Positions 8,033 to 17,400 of a stretch of 47,382 nt of DNA are shown here, piece by piece; the first letter of the stretch is position 1; the number at the start of each line of letters is the position of its first letter. Under the pieces are notes generated by a model, which did no database searches, had not been told where the DNA came from, and saw only the letters and a list, made by a program, of their open reading frames with translations. Source of the DNA: Acetobacteraceae bacterium (lineage in GTDB: Bacteria; Pseudomonadota; Alphaproteobacteria; Acetobacterales; Acetobacteraceae). The position numbers and the translations under genes were made by a program. The stretch spans positions 1-47,382 of the forward strand of contig JAIYDS010000290.1 in NCBI GenBank assembly GCA_027487385.1. Reading direction: 5' to 3'.

Positions 8033-11000
8033 CTGAAATCGCCGCGCGCAAGGAGCGCCTGGCCCGGCTTCCCCTGATGCGGAACAAGTGGGTCGGGATA
8101 TTCCTGACCCTCTTGGGTGCCTCCCTCTCGCTCACCGTGATCACGGTGCCGCTGGAAGCGGAGCAGCAGGTCGTCTTCGCGCTGGGCACGCTGTTCCTCT
8201 TCCTGGTGTTCAACCGCTTCGCCGGACGCACCATCACACTGCTGCTGATCCTGCTCTCGCTGCTGGTCTCGCTGCGCTACATCTTCTGGCGCGTCACCGA
8301 CACGCTGGATTTCAGCAGCTTCCTGCAGACCTTCCTGGGCGTGGGCCTGCTGCTGGCCGAGATCTACGCCATCATCGCGCTGGTCCTGGCCTATTTCCAG
8401 ACGCTCTGGCCGCTCGACCGCAAGCCCGCGCCGCTGCCCGCCAATCCGGACGAGTGGCCTTCGGTGGATGTCTTCATCCCGAGCTACAACGAGCCGCTGG
8501 ACGTGGTGCGGCCCACGGTCTTCGCCGCCCTGGCGCTCGACTGGCCGCCGGACAAGCTGAACGTCTACCTGCTGGATGACGGACGGCGCGAGGATTTCCG
8601 CCGCTTTGCCGAGGAGGTGGGCTGCAACTACATCATCCGCCCCGACAACAAGGGCGCGAAGGCCGGGAACATCAACCACGCGCTGGCGCAGACCAGTTCC
8701 GAATACATCGTCATTTTCGACTGCGACCACGTGGCGACGCGCGGATTCTTGCAGCTAAGTTTGGGCTGGATGCTGCGCGATCAAGGCCTCGCGATGGTGC
8801 AGACCCCGCATTATTTCTATTCGCCGGATCCTTTCGAACGGAACCTGGCCGCCGGCCAGCGCGTGCCCAATGAAGGCCTGCTCTTCTACGGGCTGATCCA
8901 ACAGGGCAACGACTTCTGGGGCGCAACCTTCTTCTGCGGTTCCTGCGCCGTGATCCGACGCACCGCGCTGGAATCGGTGGGCGGCGTGCCGACCGAGACG
9001 GTGACCGAGGATTGCCACTGCTCGCTGCGCATGCAGAAGAAGGGGTGGCGCACCGCCTATCTGCGCGTGCCGCTGGCCGCCGGCCTCGCAACCGAACGAC
9101 TGATGCTGCATATCGGCCAGCGCATGCGCTGGGGACGTGGGATGATTCAGATCCTGCGCATCGAAAATCCCCTGTTTTCCAAGGGCTTGGATCTCGCGCA
9201 GCGGCTTTGTTACTTCAACGCGATGTTCCACTTCCTGTTCCCGTTGCCGCGCTTCGTGTTCCTGACCGCGCCGCTGGCCTTCCTGATCTTCGGCGAGAGC
9301 ATCATCGCCGCCTCACCGCTCGCCATCGTGGCCTATGCGGGGCCGCATATCGTGCTCTCGGTCACCACCGCCTCGCGCATCCAGAAGACGGTCCGCCATT
9401 CTTTCTGGTCGGAGATCTACGAGACGGTGCTGACGGTGTATCTGCTGCCCGTCACCCTTTCCACGCTGCTCGACCCCAAGCGCGGCCGCTTCAACGTGAC
9501 CGACAAGGGCGGCACGCTGGACGAAGGCTATTTCGACCTGCGCGCCGTGGGCCCGAATATGGGCCTGGCCGCGGCCCTTCTGCTGGGGCTGTTGCTGGGC
9601 ATCTACGGCCTTGCCGCAAATGCACCGCAGACCCTGGAATTCCAGGCCTTTGCGCTGAACGTCATCTGGGCGACCTTCTGCCTCATCGCCGTTCTGGCCG
9701 GCCTCGCCGTGGGCCGCGAACGGCGCCAGGTGCGCTCGCGCGCCCGCGTCTCGGCCGAGGTGGAAGCGGCGGTGCTGCTGGCCGATGGCCGACGAATCGA
9801 AGGGCTGACGGAAGATCTTTCGCTGGGTGGCGCGGCATTGCGCGCCGAAGCGCCCGAGAATTGGGGCGATGACAATTTGGTCATGGTTGAGCTTGATGCA
9901 GGCTCGCAGCGCGTGACCGTGCCAGCGGAAGTGTTGCGCTGGCAAGGAGATCGTCTCAATTTGCGTTTCCTGCCGCAGGATTTACAAGACGAGGGAAGTA
10001 TCGTTATCGCGACCTTGTGTCGTGCGGATGCCTGGGTGGACTGGGACAATATCCGTGCGGACCGGCCGCTGCGCTCGTTGAAGGAAGTGCTGGTGTCCAT
10101 TGGTGGTCTCTTCGCGGGCGGTTCGCAGTTCAGCTTCCGCAAACGTGCCCCGCAGAAGGGCGGTGCCGGGCGCAGCATCCAGGTGCCGGACACCATGCCC
10201 GATCTGGACGCCGCCAAGGCGGGCTCCACGCCAGCGCTGGAGGCGGCCAAGCGGGCGGGCATCGCCCGTCCCTCCGTGCCCGCCGCCGTCGCCTTGGCGC
10301 TGCTGCTGACGCCTGTGGCGGCCCTCGCGCAGTCGCGCGGGACGGCCCCGCTGCCGCCCACCCTCTCGCCGCCGCCGGCGCTCTCGGCGCCGCCCGCGCT
10401 TTCGCCGCCCCCGCTCGGCGGCTCGCCTTTCTCCCCGCCACCCGCGCTCTCCCCACCCCCCGGGCTTTCGCCCGCGCCGGCGCTGCCGCCCATCCTGGGC
10501 GCCCCGCCAGCCGGCGCCGGCCCCGCCCCGGCGATCGGCAACCCGCTGCTGCAGATCCAGGGCCAGGATGCGCCGGGCACACGGACCGAGACGCGCACCC
10601 TGCGACAGCTCGGCCTGCGCGGACCGATGCAGATGCGCGGCGTCTCCGACCTCCAGGGCCTGCTCTTCGGCGTGCGCGGCGATGAGGTGGTGACCTCCGC
10701 GCGGCTGACCTTGCAGGGCGCCACCTCCCCAGCCCTGATCCCCGAGCTGAGCCAGATCGCCTTCACGCTGAACGAGCAGTTCATCGGCACCATCCAGCCC
10801 GACCGCGCCCGCCCGGCCTTCGGTCCGCTGGAATTCCCGATCAACCCCTTCTTCTTCGCCGATGTGAACCGTCTGAACTTCCGCTTCACCGGCCGCTACG
10901 CCATCGAGTGCAACGACCCGCTCTCCGGCCTGCTCTGGAGCACCATCTCCGACAACTCGACCATCTCGCTGCGGCTGGAGCGCCTGCCCATCACGCGCGA

Positions 11001-12705
11001 CCTGGCCCGCCTGCCCGAGCCCTTCTTCGACCCGCGCCTGCTGCGCGAGCCGCTGGTGCTGCCCTTCATCCTGCCCGATGTGCCGAGCAATGACGCGCTG
11101 CGCGCCGCGGCCATCGTCTCCTCCTGGTTCGCCGTGCAGGCGGATTATCGCGGTTCGACCTTCCCGGTGGGCAATCTGATCCCGCCGCGCGGCAATGCGG
11201 TGGTGGTCTCGGCCGGCACCGACTCCATCCCCGGTCTCATCATGCCGCGGCTGGAGGGCCCGACCCTCGCCATCCTGCCCAATCCGAATGATCCGCTCGG
11301 GCTGCTGCTGGTCATCGCCGGCCGCAACGGGCAGGAGGCGGTGGCCGCGGCCACCGGCCTTGGCGTCGGACGTGAGGCGCTGAGCGGCGAATTGGCGACC
11401 ATCGCCTCGCAGGATGTTCCGCCCCGCCAGCCCTATGACGCGCCGCGCTGGGTCCGGGTGGACCGCCCGCTGCGCTTCGGCGAGATCATGGACCCCTCGG
11501 AGTTGCAGGCCTTCGGCTATGTGCCGGGCCCCATCGCCGTGCCCTTCCGCACCGCGCCCGATCTCTACACCGCGCGTGACCGCGCCCTCTCCGCCCTGAT
11601 CCGCTTCCGCGCCCCGCCGGGCCCGATCATGGATGTCGCCGTCTCGCGCCTCGACATCGCGCTGAACGACATCTACCTGCGCTCCGCCCCGCTGCGGCAG
11701 CCCGAGGCCACCTGGCCCTTCAACTGGCTGCAGCGCCAGATCGGCGGCAGCGAGGTGGACGAGGTGCAGATCGGCCTGCCGAGCTACATGCTGTTCGGCC
11801 AGAACGAGCTGCAGATGCGCTTCGACATGCGCCCGCTGCATCGCGGCGACTGCATCGCGGTTCCGGGCGACATCCGCGCCTCGGTGGACCCTGACAGCAC
11901 GATCGACCTGACCGGCGCGCATCGCTTCACGACCTTGCCCAACCTGGCCTTCTTCACCAGCTCGGGCTTTCCCTTCACCCGCCATGCCGATCTCTCGCAG
12001 ACGGCGGTGGTGATGCCCGAGCGCCCCTCGCAGACCGATCTCGAGACCTACCTCACCCTGTTGGGCCGCATCGCGGCGCTGGTCGGCTATCCGCCGGTGA
12101 ACATGCAGGTGGTGCGTCCCGATGCGCTGCAGAGCGTGGCCGACAAGGACCTGATCGTCATCGGCACGCTGGGCCGCCAGCCGGCGCTGCAGGCCCTGCT
12201 GCGCAACGCCCCGCTGCAACAGGAGGGCAACAGCCTGACCGTGCGGCTGAATGACGTCTTCGGCGATTTCCGCGCGCTGTTCGGCGGCGAGCGGCGCGGT
12301 GAGCTGGAGCGCGTCTCGGCCATCCTGGCCGCCCCGGGCGAGGCCCTGGGCGCGCTGCTCGGCTTCGAAAGCCCGCTGCGTGCCGGCCGCTCCGTCGTGG
12401 TGCTGACCGGCTCGAGCCCGGCGGGCATGGAGGCCATGCTGACCGCCCTGCGCGACCCGGAGCAGGTGCCGCGGGTGCAGGGCGACACGGCGCTCCTCTC
12501 GGGTGGCCGGGTGCAGGCCTTTCGCGTCGGCTCCACCTACACCACGGGCACGCTGCCGCCCTGGCTCTGGCCCGAGTATTTCATGAAGGACAATCCCTAT
12601 GTCCTCCTCGGCATCCTGCTGGCGATCCTGCTCGTGATGCCCGCCCCCGTCTATTGGGTGCTGCGGCGCCGCGCGGCCCAGCGCCTGAGGGAGCGTTCGA
12701 TCTGA
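8029..12705 (+). CDS. bcsAB: Fused cellulose synthase BcsA-BcsB (catalytic and periplasmic subunits)
   Basis: The 1558-residue inner-membrane fusion polymerises UDP-glucose and threads glucan into the periplasm. The BcsA half (about 1-745) has N-terminal membrane helices, the GT2 residues Asp183-Asp184, D-C-D 231-233, T-E-D 326-328 and Q364-x-x-R-W368, then C-terminal helices. Its PilZ domain has R565-R-Q-V-R569 and D596-x-S-x-x-G601, both c-di-GMP-binding elements intact. A second hydrophobic segment (about 750-767) ending 'ALAQS' starts the BcsB half, followed by a Ser/Pro linker with repeated SPPPAL units, the periplasmic domains and a C-terminal anchor near 1525-1545. Komagataeibacter AcsAB has the same fusion and nearly the same length. 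Activation by c-di-GMP is expected. Confidence 0.95.
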   Translation: MTEIAARKERLARLPLMRNKWVGIFLTLLGASLSLTVITVPLEAEQQVVFALGTLFLFLVFNRFAGRTITLLLILLSLLVSLRYIFWRVTDTLDFSSFLQTFLGVGLLLAEIYAIIALVLAYFQTLWPLDRKPAPLPANPDEWPSVDVFIPSYNEPLDVVRPTVFAALALDWPPDKLNVYLLDDGRREDFRRFAEEVGCNYIIRPDNKGAKAGNINHALAQTSSEYIVIFDCDHVATRGFLQLSLGWMLRDQGLAMVQTPHYFYSPDPFERNLAAGQRVPNEGLLFYGLIQQGNDFWGATFFCGSCAVIRRTALESVGGVPTETVTEDCHCSLRMQKKGWRTAYLRVPLAAGLATERLMLHIGQRMRWGRGMIQILRIENPLFSKGLDLAQRLCYFNAMFHFLFPLPRFVFLTAPLAFLIFGESIIAASPLAIVAYAGPHIVLSVTTASRIQKTVRHSFWSEIYETVLTVYLLPVTLSTLLDPKRGRFNVTDKGGTLDEGYFDLRAVGPNMGLAAALLLGLLLGIYGLAANAPQTLEFQAFALNVIWATFCLIAVLAGLAVGRERRQVRSRARVSAEVEAAVLLADGRRIEGLTEDLSLGGAALRAEAPENWGDDNLVMVELDAGSQRVTVPAEVLRWQGDRLNLRFLPQDLQDEGSIVIATLCRADAWVDWDNIRADRPLRSLKEVLVSIGGLFAGGSQFSFRKRAPQKGGAGRSIQVPDTMPDLDAAKAGSTPALEAAKRAGIARPSVPAAVALALLLTPVAALAQSRGTAPLPPTLSPPPALSAPPALSPPPLGGSPFSPPPALSPPPGLSPAPALPPILGAPPAGAGPAPAIGNPLLQIQGQDAPGTRTETRTLRQLGLRGPMQMRGVSDLQGLLFGVRGDEVVTSARLTLQGATSPALIPELSQIAFTLNEQFIGTIQPDRARPAFGPLEFPINPFFFADVNRLNFRFTGRYAIECNDPLSGLLWSTISDNSTISLRLERLPITRDLARLPEPFFDPRLLREPLVLPFILPDVPSNDALRAAAIVSSWFAVQADYRGSTFPVGNLIPPRGNAVVVSAGTDSIPGLIMPRLEGPTLAILPNPNDPLGLLLVIAGRNGQEAVAAATGLGVGREALSGELATIASQDVPPRQPYDAPRWVRVDRPLRFGEIMDPSELQAFGYVPGPIAVPFRTAPDLYTARDRALSALIRFRAPPGPIMDVAVSRLDIALNDIYLRSAPLRQPEATWPFNWLQRQIGGSEVDEVQIGLPSYMLFGQNELQMRFDMRPLHRGDCIAVPGDIRASVDPDSTIDLTGAHRFTTLPNLAFFTSSGFPFTRHADLSQTAVVMPERPSQTDLETYLTLLGRIAALVGYPPVNMQVVRPDALQSVADKDLIVIGTLGRQPALQALLRNAPLQQEGNSLTVRLNDVFGDFRALFGGERRGELERVSAILAAPGEALGALLGFESPLRAGRSVVVLTGSSPAGMEAMLTALRDPEQVPRVQGDTALLSGGRVQAFRVGSTYTTGTLPPWLWPEYFMKDNPYVLLGILLAILLVMPAPVYWVLRRRAAQRLRERSI

Positions 12706-12751
12706 TGACACACCAGCATCCGCCGCATGGCGACCGACAAGGAGGGTTCGC

Positions 12752-13741
12752 ATGAGTGAGGCAGTTTCGAGGATCACGCGTCGCGCCGGCCTGGCTGGCG
12801 CCCTGGCCGCGCCGCTGGCGGCCATGCCGGCCCGGGCGCAACAGGCGACGCTGGTCGAAATCGGCACCCAGGGCTGGCTCTTTCCCGTCTGGGACCGCCT
12901 GGCGCGGGTGGACATGGCTGCGCTGCGGGCTGCCCTGCAGACGATGACCGAGACGATCGGCGTGCTGCGCAGCGCGCAGATCCAGGTGGTGATCTGCCTC
13001 ATCCCTTCCCGCAAGCGACTGATGCGGCAGTACCTGCCGGCAGGTTCCCAGGTTTCGCCCGAGGCGTCGCAGCGCTACAGCCTGACGCAGGCGGAATGCG
13101 CCCGCGCCGGTGCCCTGGTGCCGGACCTGGACGCGCTGTTCCGTGCCCAGCTCCAGCAGCCCAACGCGCATCCGATCTTCTTCAAGACCGATACGCATTG
13201 GACGCCGATCGGCGCCGAACTGGCCGCCGTTGAGATGGCGCGGCAGATGCGCGCGCAATTGCAGCTCCCCGCCAGCCCGCGCCCCGGCACACGGCTGGGC
13301 GAGTTGCGGCCCATGGTGCTTGCCGCGGGTGATCTGACGCAGCATGTCCCGCCCGCACAGCGCGCCAGCTTCGGCTCCGAGCAATCGCTGCTGCGGCAGA
13401 TCCTGCCGCCCGAGGGCGCCGCGGCGCTGATCGAGGATGACAGCTTCGATACTGTGATCGTCGGCACCAGCAATGTGCAGCCCCGCTTCGGCTTCCAGCC
13501 CGTGCTGTCGAACCAGCTGGTCCGTCCGGTCGGCCTGTCCTGGCGTCCGAACAATGTGGGGACTTATGCGGCGCTGCTCGAATATGTGCGCAGCGAGGCC
13601 TTCCGTCGGCAGCGGCCCCGCGCGCTGGTCTGGAACCATCTGGAGCCCGACATGGTCAGCGGCACGAACAGCTCCGCCTGGGGCGCCGCCGCCATGCCGC
13701 CGGCCGAATTCATCGCCCAGCTGCGGCGGGCCGTGGCATGA
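12752..13741 (+). CDS. AlgJ/AlgX-like SGNH-family polysaccharide O-acetylation protein
   Basis: The 329-residue secreted protein has a twin-arginine-like signal (ITRRAGLAG to 'MPARAQQ'). The alginate-acetylation fold is marked by 'TDTHWTPIGAE' (Asp147, His149) and 'VGTSNV' (Ser240), the probable Asp-His-Ser triad of AlgJ/AlgX/WssI proteins. These transfer acetyl groups to exported polysaccharide in the periplasm. A strong ribosome-binding site (AAGGAGG) sits 6 bases before the ATG. Its stop overlaps the AlgF-like gene (ATGA). Its place directly after bcsAB suggests that cellulose is the acceptor. Substrate and donor are not proved, and no AlgI-type membrane acyltransferase lies in the window. 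Confidence 0.75.
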   Translation: MSEAVSRITRRAGLAGALAAPLAAMPARAQQATLVEIGTQGWLFPVWDRLARVDMAALRAALQTMTETIGVLRSAQIQVVICLIPSRKRLMRQYLPAGSQVSPEASQRYSLTQAECARAGALVPDLDALFRAQLQQPNAHPIFFKTDTHWTPIGAELAAVEMARQMRAQLQLPASPRPGTRLGELRPMVLAAGDLTQHVPPAQRASFGSEQSLLRQILPPEGAAALIEDDSFDTVIVGTSNVQPRFGFQPVLSNQLVRPVGLSWRPNNVGTYAALLEYVRSEAFRRQRPRALVWNHLEPDMVSGTNSSAWGAAAMPPAEFIAQLRRAVA

Positions 13742-14415
13742 CGCGCCTGCTGCTGGCGGCTTGGCTCAGCCTCGGCCTGGCGGGCGCGGCCTGGGCGCAG
13801 GGGCAGGTCTATGACCCGGTGCCGCCGCGCGGCTCGGCCTATCTGCGCCTGGTCAATGTGCTGCCCGGCGAAGTCACGGCGCGGCCGGATTTCCTGCCGC
13901 AGCAGCGGCTGGGGACCGCACCGGCGCAGCGCGTCATGGCCTTCACCGCCGTCGAGAATGTGGCGAACCGCAATCTGCGGCTGGAATTCCAGGAGGGCGC
14001 GCGGCGCGGCCAGGCAAGTTTCCGGATCGAGCCGGGCAGCTTCGTCACTGTCCTGCTGCACGCGACGGCCGATGGCGCCCTGGCCGCCACGCCGGTTGTG
14101 GACACGGCTGATTTCAACCGCGCCCGCGCCCGGCTGGCCTTCTACAACGCCATGCCCGATTGCGCCGCCGCCACCCTCGCCATCCATCCCGGCGGCCCGG
14201 CGGTGTTCGAAGCCGTCCCGAGCCTCGCCACCCGCGCGCGCAGCGTGAACCCTGTCGCTGCGCAGATCCGCGGCACCTGCGGCGAGCGCGCCAGCGCCCC
14301 CTTCGCGCTGGAAGGGTTGGAAGCGGGCGGCATGTACAGCATCTGGCTGATCAGCGGCGGCGCCCAGCCCGCCGCCTTCCTGACGCGCGACACCACCGCC
14401 GTCTGGCGGCCATGA
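13738..14415 (+). CDS. AlgF-like periplasmic acetylation accessory protein
   Basis: The 225-residue protein has a clear signal peptide ending at 'GAAWAQG', then 'VYDPVPPRGSAYLRLVNV', which resembles the start of mature AlgF ('..LYGP..PKGSAFVR..'). Its end, 'AAFLTRDTTAVWRP', also resembles the AlgF C-terminus. AlgF and WssG are beta-rich periplasmic partners of the AlgJ/AlgX acetylation machinery. It overlaps the preceding AlgJ-like gene by four bases, so the two are translationally coupled and probably form a functional pair. Recognition is by pattern and length only. Confidence 0.7.
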   Translation: MTRLLLAAWLSLGLAGAAWAQGQVYDPVPPRGSAYLRLVNVLPGEVTARPDFLPQQRLGTAPAQRVMAFTAVENVANRNLRLEFQEGARRGQASFRIEPGSFVTVLLHATADGALAATPVVDTADFNRARARLAFYNAMPDCAAATLAIHPGGPAVFEAVPSLATRARSVNPVAAQIRGTCGERASAPFALEGLEAGGMYSIWLISGGAQPAAFLTRDTTAVWRP

Positions 14416-14428
14416 CAGGACGCGCGGG

Positions 14429-17400
14429 ATGTTGAACCGGCCGAAACATGGCGGGCGGCAGCGGGCCGCGGGCCTCGCCATGGGCCTCGCGCTGGCGGGC
14501 CTGCCGGCTGCGGCACAATCGCCGCCGGCCCTCTCGCCTCCTCCGGCGCTCTCGCCGCCGCCCGCATTATTGCCGCCGCCCAGCCTCTCCCCGGCGCCGC
14601 TTCTGGCCCCTGGGGCCGATCCTGGACCGGCGGTCGGCAGTGACACGCGCATGTCGGGCGGTGCCGCCTCCAGCAATCTGCTGGAACAGGCCGCCTTCTG
14701 GCAGCAGCAGGGGCAGACCGAGCGCGCGCTGCAGACGCTGGACCGCCTCCTGGTGGTCGAGCCGAACAATGTGGAGGCGCTGGCCAGCGCCATCGAGCTC
14801 GCCTCGCTGAGCAACCAGCCGGATGCCGCGCGGCGCTACCTGACGCGGCTGCGCCGCCTGGCGCCCGGCGACCCGCGCCTGACGCGGGGCGAGGAGCTGC
14901 TGCGCGTCACCGGCGAGGAGGGCGAGGCGCTGGCCGCCGCCCGCCAATTGTCCCGCGCCGGCCGCGCGGAAGAGGCGCTGATCCGCTACCGCCAATTGTT
15001 CCGCAATGGCCGCATCCCGACCGCGCTGGCGCCGGAATACTTCCAGGTGCTCGCCGGCTCCTCCGAGACCGGCTATCGCCAAGCGATGCAGCAGCTGGGC
15101 CAGATGCTCGCAGCGCAGCCCAATGAGGCGGCGCTGGAGCTGACCTATGCGCAGCTCCTCACCTATCGCGAGGAAACCCGCTCCGACGGCGTGGACCGGC
15201 TGCAGCAATTGTACAACCAGCGCGGCACCCGCGAAGCGGCGCGCGTCGCCTGGCGGCAGGCGCTGCTCTGGCTGGGCGATGAGCCGGAATCGGCCGCCCG
15301 CATCCGTGCCTATCTCGCGCTGAACCCCAATGACCGGGAGCTGGAGGCGAAGATGCGCGCCTCCGAGACGGTGATCTCGCCAGGAGCGACGGCGCGGATC
15401 TTCGCCTGGGGTGCGATCGACGCCGGCCGCAATGCGGAGGCCGAGCAGCAGTTCAATGCGGCTTTGGCCATTGACCCGAACGACACCGAGGCCATCCTCG
15501 GCCTCGCCGTGACCCGCAAGATCCAGAACCGGATGACCGAGGCGCGGAACCTGCTGGACCGTGCCATCGCCCTCTCGCCCGACCGGGCGGAGGAATTCAC
15601 CCGCGCCGTGGGCAGCCTGACCCCCTGGGCCACCGGCGGCGGGGGCGGCGGCGGCGGCGGCGCGGTCGGCCCGAGCGTGCTGGCCTGGCGCGCCCTGGAG
15701 CGCGGCGACCTCGATCGCGCCGATTCCCTGGCCCGGCGCGGGCTGAACGCCCGTGGGCAGGAGCGGCTGGACAGCGAGCTGATCCTCGGCCAGGTCGCCC
15801 TCCAGCGCCGTGACTTCGTGACGGCCGAGACCCGGTTCCGCAATGCCTTGACCCTGCGCCCGCGCCAGCGCGACGCGATGCAGGGCATCTACCTCGCCCT
15901 CGTCGGCCAGGAGCGCATCGCCGAGGCCGAGGCCTTCCAGCGCGAGATGGGCCTGCCGCCCAATCGCGACGCGCTGGCGGCCCGCGCCTTCAGCCTGCGC
16001 GACCGCGCGGCGCTGACCAACAATCCCGAGCAATCCGTGGCGCTGCTGCGGCAGGCCATGTCGCTGGCACCCGGCAATCCCTGGATCATGGTGGATGCGG
16101 TGCGCAAGCTGCGCTCGCTTGGCCAGACGGAGGAGGCGCGCGAAATCCAGGCCCGGCTGGAGCAGGACACCAGCGCCGATGGCTCCACCGCGGCCGCCCT
16201 GCTGGCGCTGGACGAGGAGCGTTTCGGCGCCGTCGTCGCCCTGCTGGAACGCGTGCCCGTGCGGGTGCGCAATGCCGACACCAACCGGCTGCTGACCGCG
16301 AGCCGGCGGGAATTCGAAATCCGCCAGCTGGAATTGCAGGTGCGCGAAGGCCGTGCCGGCGCCGTCGAGGCGCTGCTGGCCGGCGCCGGCCGGCGCGACC
16401 CCTCCTTCACCATCGGACCTGCCACGGTGCGGGCCTTCGCCCGGCTGAATGATTCCCTGCGCGCCGGCCTCGCCGCCCGCGCGGCGCTGGCCGCCAACCC
16501 GACCACCAGCGCGGCCGACCGCATCGCCCTTGCCTCCGCCCTCTTGGAGGCGAATCGCATGGAGGATGCGACGGCGCTCGCTTCGCCGCTGCTGGCCGAC
16601 CGCAACCTGCCGGCCGAGACCCGGCGCGAATTGGCGGCCGTCATGGAGATCGGCGCCAGCCAGCAGGCCGATGCGCTGGCGCTGCGCCGCGCGCCCGAGC
16701 AGGGCTACCAGGTGCTGGCCCCGGCGCTGGCTGCGGCCCCCACCAGCGTGCCGCTGAACATGGCACTGGTGCGGCTCTATGTGGCCACCAACCGCGTGGA
16801 TGAAGCGCGGCAACTGGTGGACGCGGTGCTGGAGCGCGACCCGCGCAACCTGGCCGCGCGCCTGGCGAAGGTGGATCTGGCCCTGGCGCAGAACCGCCCC
16901 CGCGAGGCGGATGCGCTGGTGACGGAGACGGCCTTCCTCTACCCCGGCGAGATCCAGGTCACCCTCGCCGAGGCCCGCGTCGCCCGCGCCCGCGGCGACT
17001 ATGTCCGCACGCTCCGGCTGGTCGAGACGGTCGGCGCGCGGCGCCTCGAACATCTGCGCAACAGCGGCCAACTGGCCGAGGCGGCGCTGACCGAGCAGGC
17101 CCTGCGCCCTGTGCGCAACGGCCCGGGCCCCGCCCAGCTGCATGACCCGCTGACCGCGCAGATCGCCCAGGAGCTGATTCGCGCGCGCGACGAGGCGGCG
17201 GTCTGGCTGCAGACCGGCGCGTATTATGGCTATCGCTCGGGCGATGGCGGCTTGTCGCGCCTGGGCAACCTGACCGTGCCGACGGATCTCAGCATGCCGG
17301 TGGGCGGCGGCATTGGCGGGCGCGTGGTGGTGGGCGTGGATTCCGTTGCCCTCAATGCGGGCCGCATGAACAACAACCCCCTGGTCGGCCGGCTCTTCGC

